Shown one piece after another: positions 26,267 to 34,900 of a stretch of DNA of 64,000 bases. The notes under the pieces were generated by a model. It made no database searches. It was not told the DNA's origin and saw only the letters and a list, made by a program, of their open reading frames with translations. The first letter of the stretch is position 1. Every line of letters begins with the position of its first letter. The stretch lies in assembly GCA_964035575.1 (NCBI GenBank), contig OZ037904.1, positions 744,001 to 808,000 of the forward strand, read 5' to 3'. The translations under genes and the position numbers were made by a program. Source of the DNA: Rhynchopus sp. YZ270_cl-10 (taxonomy: Eukaryota; Euglenozoa; Diplonemea; Diplonemida; Diplonemidae).

Positions 26267-29200
26267 TTATCCCAGCACACGGCACGTCCAGTCGTCGCCT
26301 GTGCACGAACGGCGGCACTGTGCATAATACCTGGACTGCTCGAAGCACTGTGTGCCTGACGGGCAGCATGCGGTTCTCCGCAAGCAGTTCGACCACGTGC
26401 TCAGCATACGGCCGTAGCACGACGGTGGTGGTGGTGGTGTCTGGGCAGACGTGCCAAGCACCTTACAGGACCACCCAGTCCCGCGCGCGGGGCACGTCTT
26501 CCTGCACTGCGCGTAGTACTTGCCCTTCATGAAGCACTGTGTCCCGGCTGGGCAGCAGTTCGTGTTCTTGCGGCAGTTGCTCCACTCGCTCAGTGTCGTC
26601 GTGCATCCGGTGGGTGGGGGCAGTGGGGGACTGTTCGTTCTGGGTGCGGAGGTGGCAGGTGCGTTTGTTCTGGGTGCTGGAGTCCTTGGTGCCTCAGTGC
26701 GTGGGGCAGATGTGCATGGAGAAGATGTGGCAGGTGCATTAGTGGCAGTCGCGTGAGTCGCAGGTGCATCAGTGTCAGGTGCGTTAGTCGCAGGTGCGTC
26801 AGTCGCAGGTGCGTCAGTGGCAGGTACATCAGTCGCAGGTGCGTGAGTCGCAGGTGCATCAGTGTCAGGTGCGTTAGTGGCAGGTGCGTTAGTGTCAGGT
26901 GCGTCAGTCGCAGGTGCGTCAGTGTCAGGTGCGTTAGTCGCAGGTACATCAGTCGCAGGTGCGTGAGTCGCAGGTACATCAGTGTCAGGTGCGTTAGTGG
27001 CAGGTGCGTTAGTCGCAGGTACATCAGTCGCAGGTGCGTGAGTCGCAGGTGCATCAGTCGCAGGTGCGTTAGTCGCAGGTGCGTGAGTCGCAGGTGCGTC
27101 AGTGTCAGGTGCGTTAGTGGCAGGTGCGTTAGTCGCAGGTACATCAGTCGCAGGTGCGTGAGTCGCAGGTACATCAGTGTCAGGTGCGTTAGTGGCAGGT
27201 GCGTTAGTCGCAGGTACATCAGTCGCAGGTGCGTGAGTCGCAGGTGCATCAGTGTCAGGTGCGTTAGTCGCAGGTGCGTCAGTGGCAGGTACATCAGTCG
27301 CAGGTGCGTCAGTGTCAGGTGCGTTAGTCGCAGGTACATCAGTCGCAGGTGCGTGAGTCGCAGGTACATCAGTGTCAGGTGCGTTAGTGGCAGGTGCGTT
27401 AGTCGCAGGTACATCAGTCGCAGGTGCGTGAGTCGCAGGTGCATCAGTGTCAGGTGCGTTAGTCGCAGGTGCGTCAGTGTCAGGTGCGTTAGTCGCAGGT
27501 ACATCAGTCGCAGGTGCGTGAGTCGCAGGTGCATCAGTGTCAGGTGCGTTAGTGGCAGGTGCGTTAGTGTCAGGTGCGTCAGTCGCAGGTGCGTCAGTGT
27601 CAGGTGCGTTAGTCGCAGGTACATCAGTGTCAGGTGCGTTAGTGGCAGGTGCGTTAGTCGCAGGTACATCAGTCGCAGGTGCGTGAGTCGCAGGTGCATC
27701 AGTGTCAGGTGCGTTAGTCGCAGGTACATCAGTCGCAGGTGCGTGAGTCGCAGGTACATCAGTCGCAGGTGCGTTAGTCGCAGGTGCGTGAGTCGCAGGT
27801 GCGTCAGTGTCAGGTGCGTTAGTGGCAGGTGCGTTAGTCGCAGGTACATCAGTCGCAGGTGCGTGAGTCGCAGGTACATCAGTGTCAGGTGCGTTAGTGG
27901 CAGGTGCGTTAGTCGCAGGTACATCAGTCGCAGGTGCGTGAGTCGCAGGTGCATCAGTGTCAGGTGCGTTAGTCGCAGGTGCGTCAGTGTCAGGTGCGTT
28001 AGTCGCAGGTACATCAGTCGCAGGTGCGTGAGTCGCAGGTACATCAGTGTCAGGTGCGTTAGTCGCAGGTGCGTCAGTGTCAGGTGCGTTAGTCGCAGGT
28101 GCATCAGTGTCAGGTGCGTTAGTCGCAGGTGCGTCAGTGTCAGGTGCGTTAGTCGCAGGTACATCAGTCGCAGGTGCGTGAGTCGCAGGTACATCAGTGT
28201 CAGGTGCGTTAGTCGCAGGTGCGTCAGTGTCAGGTGCGTTAGTCGCAGGTGCATCAGTGTCAGGTGCGTTAGTCGCAGGTGCGTCAGTGTCAGGTGCGTT
28301 AGTCGCAGGTGCATCAGTCGCAGGTGCGTGAGTCGCAGGTGCATCAGTGTCAGGTGCGTTAGTGGCAGGTGCGTTAGTCGCAGGTACATCAGTCGCAGGT
28401 GCGTGAGTCGCAGGTGCATCAGTGTCAGGTGCGTTAGTCGCAGGTACATCAGTCGCAGGTGCGTGAGTCGCAGGTACATCAGTGTCAGGTGCGTTAGTGG
28501 CAGGTGCGTTAGTCGCAGGTACATCAGTCGCAGGTGCGTGAGTCGCAGGTACATCAGTGTCAGGTGCGTTAGTGGCAGGTGCGTTAGTCGCAGGTACATC
28601 AGTCGCAGGTGCGTGAGTCGCAGGTGCATCAGTGTCAGGTGCGTTAGTCGCAGGTGCGTCAGTGTCAGGTGCGTTAGTCGCAGGTACATCAGTCGCAGGT
28701 GCGTGAGTCGCAGGTACATCAGTGTCAGGTGCGTTAGTGGCAGGTGCGTTAGTCGCAGGTACATCAGTCGCAGGTGCGTGAGTCGCAGGTGCATCAGTGT
28801 CAGGTGCGTTAGTCGCAGGTGCGTCAGTGTCAGGTGCGTTAGTCGCAGGTACATCAGTCGCAGGTGCGTGAGTCGCAGGTGCATCAGTGTCAGGTGCGTT
28901 AGTCGCAGGTACATCAGTCGCAGGTGCGTTAGTCGCAGGTGCGTGAGTCGCAGGTGCGTCAGTGTCAGGTGCGTTAGTCGCAGGTACATCAGTCGCAGGT
29001 GCGTGAGTCGCAGGTGCATCAGTGTCAGGTGCGTTAGTCGCAGGTGCGTCAGTGGCAGGTACATCAGTCGCAGGTGCGTCAGTGTCAGGTGCGTTAGTCG
29101 CAGGTACATCAGTCGCAGGTGCGTGAGTCGCAGGTGCATCAGTGTCAGGTGCGTCAGTCGCAGGTGCGTGAGTCGCAGGTGCATCAGTGTCAGGTGCGTT

Positions 29201-31492
29201 AGTGGCAGGTGCGTTAGTCGCGGGTGCGTCAGTGGCAGGTACATCAGTGTCAGGTGCGTGAGTCGCAGGTGCATCAGTGTCAGGTGCGTTAGTCGCAGGT
29301 GCGTCAGTGGCAGGTACATCAGTCGCAGGTGCGTCAGTGTCAGGTGCGTTAGTCGCAGGTACATCAGTCGCAGGTGCGTGAGTCGCAGGTGCATCAGTGT
29401 CAGGTGCGTTAGTCGCAGGTGCGTTAGTCGCAGGTACATCAGTCGCAGGTGCGTGAGTCGCAGGTGCATCAGTGTCAGGTGCGTTAGTGTCAGGTGTGTC
29501 AGTCGCAGGTGCATCAGTGTCAGGTGCGTTAGTGGCAGGTGCGTTAGTCGCGGGTGCGTCAGTGGCAGGTACATCAGTGTCAGGTGCGTCAGTCGCAGGT
29601 GCGTCAGTGTCAGGTGCGTTAGTCGCAGGTACATCAGTCGCAGGTGCGTGAGTCGCAGGTGCATCAGTGTCAGGTGCGTCAGTCGCAGGTACATCAGTCG
29701 CAGGTGCGTCAGTCGTGGGTGCATTTGTTGCTGGTGCAGAAGTGGCAGGCACAGGGGCTTCTGTGGCAGGCACTCCCCTCGTCGGGCAATCCAGCTTGAA
29801 TCCATCGAGCCACCCGTTCCCGTAGAAGACTGCCCTAGTGAGCCCACCAGCACAGGAACCGGAAATGGTGGTCGTGGCCACGACCTCACCGTCCACGAGA
29901 ACTGTGTACGTCAAGGCTTGCCAGTCAAACTCCATCCTCACAGCGTAGAACCTGTTTGTCTCAGGCACAGAGTCGGTGATCAACTGGTGTCCAACGCGCC
30001 ACCCGTCGGAGTAGCGCTGCACAATCGCACACGCCGCCGAGCCACGACGCAGGTACATGCCAGGGTTCTGCTGCGTGCCACCCATCGCAGACATGTGGAA
30101 CGAGACTGTCTGTGCCTCGCTGTCATCAAAGTACAGCCACGCCTCTGCACGCGACGACGACCCCACCTCACCCACACGCATGCTTGCACCCCCCGATACA
30201 AATACAGAGGAGTCCTCCGTCACATCACCATACTTTGGCCATGTTAACTCCCCGTCAAACGGGTGCACAACGTCTGCAGGGCACGTCACCAGCCCGCTGC
30301 AGTTCGGACCTCTGTACCCAGAGTCGCACAGGCACGGCTTCAGGATGTCCTTAACACACAGTCCATGCCCGCTGCACACGTTAGGGTCGCTTGCCCCAAT
30401 CCCAAAGCACAGTCTGTCGTCATCCGCCACACGCACGCTCACCGCACACGTTGTCGACGGCCCGTCCGTCCCAGTGAAGGTCGTGCTCAGCGTGAAGGTC
30501 TTCCCCGCAACAGCAGCAGACGGCGTGAACGTGAGCTCCGTGAAGCCCATGTTCCCCAGGCTAGTCCCAGCAGCACGTGAGTACGCAATCTGCCCTGCAG
30601 GCGCCGTCGTCCCCGCGTACGACACACGAACGGACTTCGAGGATTTGTACATCACGTTGAAGTCCATGTTCCACGCCTTCGAGTGTGGGATCAGGTGCGT
30701 CTGTGTGGTGTCGATCGACGGCATGCACGTCGGGCGTGCGTAGTTCGGAGAGCACTCGTTGTACATGAACTGGATTGCCGCCACGTCCCCGTTGCTCAGC
30801 GACAAGCGCTGCCCAATCGGCTCAGGCGCGATAATCGTCTTCCCGCCGTTCGAGAACGCGGCATCGAGGTAGTGCATGATCGATCCGTAGTCGTACGCAC
30901 CCAGGTCGCGCCCATACGAGCCCACCTTGTCGAAGTTGCCCTCGAAGCCCTTCTTCACTGCCGTCAGGTCCACAACCACGTATTCGTCACGGTCCTTGCG
31001 GCTCTGCTCGTGCAGCATCCCAAGCGAGTGCCCAATCTCGTGGATCACTGTCCCTGTCGAACACCCAGATCCAAGGATGATCGTGTTCACACTTGTCGAG
31101 TACGTGCCCACAGGAGAGCTGCACTTACTCCCCGCAATGAACTTGATGTAGGGACGCGCACAGCCCTTTGCACTCGTACACTTTGTGAAGCGGATGCAGG
31201 TCTTCGCCTCCCAGTCTGCGATAGCACCGACGACACGCAGGTCATCAGCCGCCATCGGCGTTGCGTCCTTTGAGTCCACCGCCTCTGTCTCAATGTAGTA
31301 GCGCACCTGCCCCAACGGGAACAGCTGCGACTGGCGTGTCAGCGGCGACGCTGAGAGCGCTTTCCCGCTGCGCCCCTCACGCGGCACCTGGATGTCGCCC
31401 TCCACGATGTCGTAGTCGTAGTCGTGGTCCTCGTGCGCTGCAGACGGCACCGCACACAGCAGCAACAGCGGCAGCATGTGACTCACGCGCAT
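26267..31492 (-). CDS. Secreted astacin metalloprotease with Thr-Pro linker and CBM1-like pair
   Basis: The product is about 1,741 aa from ATG 31492; the frame extends upstream only via a TTG. Order: signal peptide (about 1-19), acidic pro-region, astacin catalytic domain (about 64-246) with zinc site HEIGHSLGMLH (151-161) and Met-turn SIMHY (204-208), a cysteine-poor beta-type domain, an EGF-like unit (about 362-399), a LamG/concanavalin-like domain (about 404-590), about 200 pentapeptides such as ATDVP, ATNAP, DTDAP and ATHAP, and two C-terminal cysteine modules with WSNC, CCPxGTQCF and YYAQC. The last two resemble fungal-type CBM1 cellulose-binding modules. Astacins are zinc endopeptidases. 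The architecture suggests an extracellular protease held on polysaccharide by a long, probably O-glycosylated linker. Confidence 0.88.
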   Translation of the reverse strand: MRVSHMLPLLLLCAVPSAAHEDHDYDYDIVEGDIQVPREGRSGKALSASPLTRQSQLFPLGQVRYYIETEAVDSKDATPMAADDLRVVGAIADWEAKTCIRFTKCTSAKGCARPYIKFIAGSKCSSPVGTYSTSVNTIILGSGCSTGTVIHEIGHSLGMLHEQSRKDRDEYVVVDLTAVKKGFEGNFDKVGSYGRDLGAYDYGSIMHYLDAAFSNGGKTIIAPEPIGQRLSLSNGDVAAIQFMYNECSPNYARPTCMPSIDTTQTHLIPHSKAWNMDFNVMYKSSKSVRVSYAGTTAPAGQIAYSRAAGTSLGNMGFTELTFTPSAAVAGKTFTLSTTFTGTDGPSTTCAVSVRVADDDRLCFGIGASDPNVCSGHGLCVKDILKPCLCDSGYRGPNCSGLVTCPADVVHPFDGELTWPKYGDVTEDSSVFVSGGASMRVGEVGSSSRAEAWLYFDDSEAQTVSFHMSAMGGTQQNPGMYLRRGSAACAIVQRYSDGWRVGHQLITDSVPETNRFYAVRMEFDWQALTYTVLVDGEVVATTTISGSCAGGLTRAVFYGNGWLDGFKLDCPTRGVPATEAPVPATSAPATNAPTTDAPATDVPATDAPDTDAPATHAPATDVPATNAPDTDAPATDAPDTDVPATDAPATNAPATNAPDTDAPATDTPDTNAPDTDAPATHAPATDVPATNAPATNAPDTDAPATHAPATDVPATNAPDTDAPATDVPATDAPATNAPDTDAPATHAPDTDVPATDAPATNAPATNAPDTDAPATHAPATDAPDTDAPATHAPATDVPATNAPDTDAPATDVPATDAPATNAPDTDAPATHAPATDVPATNAPDTDAPATHAPATNAPATDVPATNAPDTDAPATHAPATDVPATNAPDTDAPATNAPDTDAPATHAPATDVPATNAPATNAPDTDVPATHAPATDVPATNAPDTDAPATNAPDTDAPATHAPATDVPATNAPATNAPDTDVPATHAPATDVPATNAPATNAPDTDVPATHAPATDVPATNAPDTDAPATHAPATDVPATNAPATNAPDTDAPATHAPATDAPATNAPDTDAPATNAPDTDAPATNAPDTDAPATNAPDTDVPATHAPATDVPATNAPDTDAPATNAPDTDAPATNAPDTDAPATNAPDTDVPATHAPATDVPATNAPDTDAPATNAPDTDAPATHAPATDVPATNAPATNAPDTDVPATHAPATDVPATNAPATNAPDTDAPATHAPATNAPATDVPATHAPATDVPATNAPDTDAPATHAPATDVPATNAPATNAPDTDVPATNAPDTDAPATDAPDTNAPATNAPDTDAPATHAPATDVPATNAPDTDAPATNAPDTDAPATHAPATDVPATNAPATNAPDTDVPATHAPATDVPATNAPDTDAPATDVPATDAPATNAPDTDAPATHAPATDVPATNAPATNAPDTDVPATHAPATDVPATNAPATNAPDTDAPATHAPATNAPATDAPATHAPATDVPATNAPATNAPDTDVPATHAPATDVPATNAPDTDAPATDAPDTNAPATNAPDTDAPATHAPATDVPATDAPATDAPATNAPDTDAPATHATATNAPATSSPCTSAPRTEAPRTPAPRTNAPATSAPRTNSPPLPPPTGCTTTLSEWSNCRKNTNCCPAGTQCFMKGKYYAQCRKTCPARGTGWSCKVLGTSAQTPPPPPSCYGRMLSTWSNCLRRTACCPSGTQCFEQSRYYAQCRRSCTGDDWTCRVLG
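26735..29720 (-). repeat. 15-bp coding minisatellite, about 200 units
   Basis: The linker of the astacin gene is a tandem array of 15-bp units (plus strand CAGGTGCGTTAGTCG and variants GTGCGTGAGTCG, TACATCAGTCG, GCATCAGTGT). Every unit encodes five residues. Higher-order words of several units recur. Because 15 is a multiple of three and the units lack stops in several frames, long artificial open frames appear on both strands. Confidence 0.92.
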
Positions 31493-32823
31493 TGACACGA
31501 CGCAAGGAACAGAGGCGAGGTACTGCGACACAACTCTGTGCAAATCTGCTGCGTGCCTTTTCTTTTGTGCTGTGTTAAAACCTGTGACAATGTGTCGCTG
31601 GAAGACGTGCCGGGGCTTGGGAGGTGGGACACAAAACCAACTATCACCAGGGGTTTGAAAATCGCTAAAAAGCCGCCAAAAACCTTAGTAACATCATTAT
31701 GTTGGTACATTGACCCCGGGTTGGACCCCAATCATGCATTACTACGTCCATTTCGTGGTTTACCTCTTTAGGGTTCACATGCAGATACAGTGTACTCAAT
31801 CAATGAGCAAACTGAACATGCAAACGTAACAATCAAAACAGGGGTATTGGGGGTTAGCAAAAAAGGGGAACATGAGGGGTTTGACGTTTGTGCAAAAAGG
31901 GTGGGTGGGACAGTAGATTTGTACAACAGATGCATTGAGAGAACAACAAGCGTGTCGCCTTTTCTGAGCTCAATTAAAAAAGAAAGGGAAAAAGATAAAT
32001 GCGGCTTGTTGTGCATGCACGTTGGGGAAAAAAATGCAGAAGAAAAAGGGTGACGCCAAAGGTGCAAAAAAACACCTCTCTCCAGAGAGGCAACAAAAGA
32101 GAAGGAGAACAGTCGCTCAGATGAGCATCAACCTCACAGTGTGTCACCTTTTGTATCTGCTTCTAATTTGCAGGCTCTGAGAACGTTCAAAATACCCCCC
32201 GAGACCTTGATTCTCGAAATATATCACAATAAAAGCTGAACGGTCATCGGTGAAGGAAATTCATTCCCTAAAAAATGTATATAAGACTCGTGGAGGGAGG
32301 AAAAAGGCTGATATACGTGGATATAATATTATTAGACACACCCACGCACAACCTACGAGAAAAATAAGCAAAAAGAATGCTCTAAAGATGAATCGGACAT
32401 GGTTCCCATTTTTTCCACCCTGGTTACCAATGGAGGGGGAACGGAGAAGGAAGGCATTTGAGGAGCGCGGTGGGGTCACTCGCCCCACTAAGACACACAC
32501 CCCTCACAGCAAAATCCAAACCCTACCCCAAAAAAAAAAAAAAATGTCGAAATTCGACACAACATTCCCCCAGAACATTTGAAATGTCTGAATTTAAGAC
32601 ATTAGTTTCGACACGTTGGCACCCCCTGAGGAAAAAAAGGTGATAAACCAGGCGCCTCTTCTAGCACCTGGAGATTCGAGAGAGTCTTGGCAGAACGCAA
32701 ACGAACATCTCCTCAAATTTCTTGAAAAGTGTGTTGGAAGTTTGCATATATGGGGGGAGTGTTTACACCACGATAAGACCACTAAGAAAAATCGCTGAAT
32801 GGGACATAGAATATGTGCACTCC
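31493..32823. other. Spacer between astacin and PhyH-like genes
   Basis: No gene is supported. Near 31684-31768 are fragments shared with other spacers: a GATGTTAC/GGTTTTTGG piece inverted relative to 22398-22420, and CATTTCGT-GGTTAC also present near 11765-11783. One hairpin unit lies at 32121. The rest is mixed, A-rich sequence. Confidence 0.5.
32121..32147 (-). repeat. Minus-strand hairpin, family H variant
   Basis: After ATACAAAAG on the minus strand, GTGA pairs with TCAT; the interior has CAC/GTG and GAGGTTGATG. The bases after the unit (AGCGAC, GTTCTCC) match those after the 12248 unit, extending the homology beyond the hairpin. Confidence 0.5.
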
Positions 32824-33861
32824 TCAACGGACCTTTCCTGTGTGGTTCTCATACGGGGTGGCGTCCAGGCCGAGTGGGCCGTAACGCAGCTTGAAGACGT
32901 TGATGGTGTCCTCCGTCCAGAAGGGGCTACCAGGAAGAGGAATGCCCAGTACCGCGCGCTGTTCGGGGGTGGCTGTTGCGATGAGCCTTTCGACGGTCTG
33001 CGCCTCCTCGTACATGTGCCGTGCGCAGCCCATGTTCCACTGGTTCAGCCAGTGTGCGTCGCGCTTTTTGAAGACAAGGTTCTGCACAATGCGCTGCTGT
33101 TCAGGCTTGATTGGCGTGCCCCGATGCCAGAGGTCGTGTCTGTAGAACAGAACAGTCCCCTTCTTGAAGTTGACGTAGCCCTCCTGTGCATACAGCTTCC
33201 CTCTGAAGCTGTGCATCTCCTCTGAAGCCTCGCGAACAGATGCCTCTGCAGAGCCCTTGTCGTTGACCCACTTCAAGGCACCAAACCCAGGCATGTTTGT
33301 GTACGGGTATGCGTAGTTCTCGTCCGTCGCACCGCGCTTTGGGATGACTGCCGTCCGCCCCTCCGTCTCCTCTGCGTCGCTGAAGTACACTATGAGCGAG
33401 ACTGCCTCAGGGCTTTCCCAGCGGGGAGGGTGGACCAGGGTGTGGTTTGGGTAGTCCATGTGCACGCGCTGGTCGGAGTGGTCGTACTTCTTGTCGGCGG
33501 CTGAGGGCGCACCGCGCTTGACCCACAGATCCGACTGAGAGAGCAGGACGTTCTCTGTCTTCAGGAGCTGCTTCACAGAGCGGATAATGCCTGCGTGCAG
33601 TGTCGTAGCGTTCACGCCGTCGAAGCGTGTTGGGAACTCCATCATCCCGCCCGACCCAAACGTGCTTTCCATCGCCTCACCCGCAAATGCTGACGTACCC
33701 TCACGAATCACAGTGTCAATTAAATCTTCAGACAAAAGCCCGTCCACTAAACACCATCCATGTTCCTGCCACTGTCCGACAAGAGCTTCGGGAAGTTGCT
33801 CCGCACCAGGAGAAAGCTGTGTCGGGTGCACATAACGCGACGCATCGCTCGTATCCGACAT
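32824..33861 (-). CDS. Phytanoyl-CoA dioxygenase (PhyH)-like Fe(II)/2-oxoglutarate oxygenase
   Basis: The product is 345 aa, a usual length for the family, from the first ATG at 33861. The iron-binding facial triad is visible: His134 and Asp136 in RVHMDYPNH, and distal His246 in DLWHRGTP. Arg257, eleven residues later, is the expected 2-oxoglutarate carboxylate ligand. The beta-strand LIVYFSDAEETEGRTAVIP between them is typical of the double-stranded beta-helix. Such enzymes hydroxylate lipids, natural products or amino acids; the substrate cannot be told. No signal peptide or C-terminal peroxisomal SKL is seen (the end is TGKVR), so a cytosolic place is likely. Confidence 0.88.
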   Translation of the reverse strand: MSDTSDASRYVHPTQLSPGAEQLPEALVGQWQEHGWCLVDGLLSEDLIDTVIREGTSAFAGEAMESTFGSGGMMEFPTRFDGVNATTLHAGIIRSVKQLLKTENVLLSQSDLWVKRGAPSAADKKYDHSDQRVHMDYPNHTLVHPPRWESPEAVSLIVYFSDAEETEGRTAVIPKRGATDENYAYPYTNMPGFGALKWVNDKGSAEASVREASEEMHSFRGKLYAQEGYVNFKKGTVLFYRHDLWHRGTPIKPEQQRIVQNLVFKKRDAHWLNQWNMGCARHMYEEAQTVERLIATATPEQRAVLGIPLPGSPFWTEDTINVFKLRYGPLGLDATPYENHTGKVR

Positions 33862-34056
33862 TGGTTGTTGTGGCTTATATATTGCGTGACTCTTGGGTGG
33901 TGAAAGGTTATGTGAAAAGAGGTGATAAATGAATAGAGTAAAAGAGAGAGGGGGATCAAGTAATGCATTTTCTTGTGGTTGTTTTTCTATTCAAGAAACG
34001 GTATATGGGTTGGAGAAAGAAACGCAAAAAAGGAAGAAAAAAAAATAGTTCATATC

Positions 34057-34085
34057 GTGAAACTAAGCCTCTCGTGCTGAGTCAC
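34057..34085 (-). repeat. Minus-strand hairpin, family H
   Basis: On the minus strand GTGA pairs with TCAC across a TT bulge, and CTCAGC pairs with GCTTAG (one mismatch) to close loop ACGAGAG. Relative to 3528, the outer pair changes from G-U to G-C, which keeps pairing. The bases before it are T-rich but end ACG, not AG. Confidence 0.65.
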
Positions 34086-34669
34086 CGTAAAAACAAAACA
34101 AACAAAAATAATATTTTCAACGAGTTTGAAATACTGCACACATCACACACCAATGTGAGATATAAATATGTCACGTACCCTCCTCCCACAAGACACTCCA
34201 AAATAAACACAAAACGAGAAGTACACAGGGATCCGGGGAATGAACGTGGGGAGGAATGGGGGAGGGGGGATTGAAAGTTTTTTAAATTTTCCTTTCAAAA
34301 CAAAAAAATCGAAGCATACAAAGCCTCTGTATGCAGAAGAGGCATTGGTTCAAAAAGAAAAACGAGAAGAAAAAAAGTAGTGTTTGCTTTTTTGAGCTTT
34401 GTCGTTGCCATCGAGACAAATGTAACAAAGACCGCAAGTACTTTTCTTCCTCCTCGTTGTATATTATCATGCTCTTCAGGGGAAAGAAACGTGTGCAGAC
34501 CCCGTGTCTGGGATGGTTACGGTCTTCACCATTGCCTGTGAAAATGAGGTTTTTTTTTTGGGGCGAGCTCATTATCCTAAAGGTTATCAAAACAGACACT
34601 TTTTTTCAAATTGGCATGCCAGGGGTTTAAAAAAAAATCTTATTTTTGCGCGAGGAAGAAAACTTATAA

Positions 34670-34700
34670 GATGGGTGCGTGCCTCTCGTGCACACACATC
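34670..34700 (-). repeat. Minus-strand hairpin, family H (best stem)
   Basis: After TTCTCTCCAAA, the minus strand has GAT, an eight-pair stem GTGTGTGC/GCACGCAC (one G-U), loop ACGAGAG, a two-base CC bulge and ATC. The stem bases are wholly different from the 3528 unit, while loop, bulge and outer pairing are kept. Confidence 0.7.
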
Positions 34701-34900
34701 TTTGGAGAGAAGGAAGGCAACCTTGCTTCGTACACCTTCGAAACCCTCAGAAAATTGGGCACGGAAGCTTGCAAAATGTGTAAGTTGAACCCACAAACCA
34801 GGAGTTGCAAGAAGCAAGGCAAGCCCACCAAACACTACTCAAAAACGTGTCCGGTAAGGGGTAAAAATAAGTTCATGCAATCAGTTAAATCTGAAATGTT

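Larger units (their letters stand above)
33862..34900. other. Spacer between PhyH-like and hydrolase-like genes
   Basis: No complete gene is seen. A plus-strand frame near 34670-34910 has several CxxC pairs but no known domain and overlaps a hairpin unit, so I do not call it. Hairpin units are at 34057 and 34670. If the hydrolase gene has a further small 3' exon, it would lie here. Confidence 0.45.

Noticed and set aside
26590-29889. Second minus-strand frame of about 1,100 codons (Leu/Thr/His-rich)
   Set aside because: It is the shifted frame of the same minisatellite; the astacin frame has real domains at both ends.
26753-30247. Plus-strand open frame of over 1,100 codons (Cys/Arg/Ser-rich)
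   Set aside because: It is antisense to the 15-bp coding minisatellite of the astacin gene. A 15-bp period without stops keeps several frames open. It has no domain and a three-word vocabulary.
403-34085. Hairpin units as coding exons (peptide V-T-x-H-E/A-R-x-x-F)
   Set aside because: Several units read as similar peptides in one frame, but others have stops, flanks do not stay open and donors are inconsistent. RNA pairing explains the conservation better.
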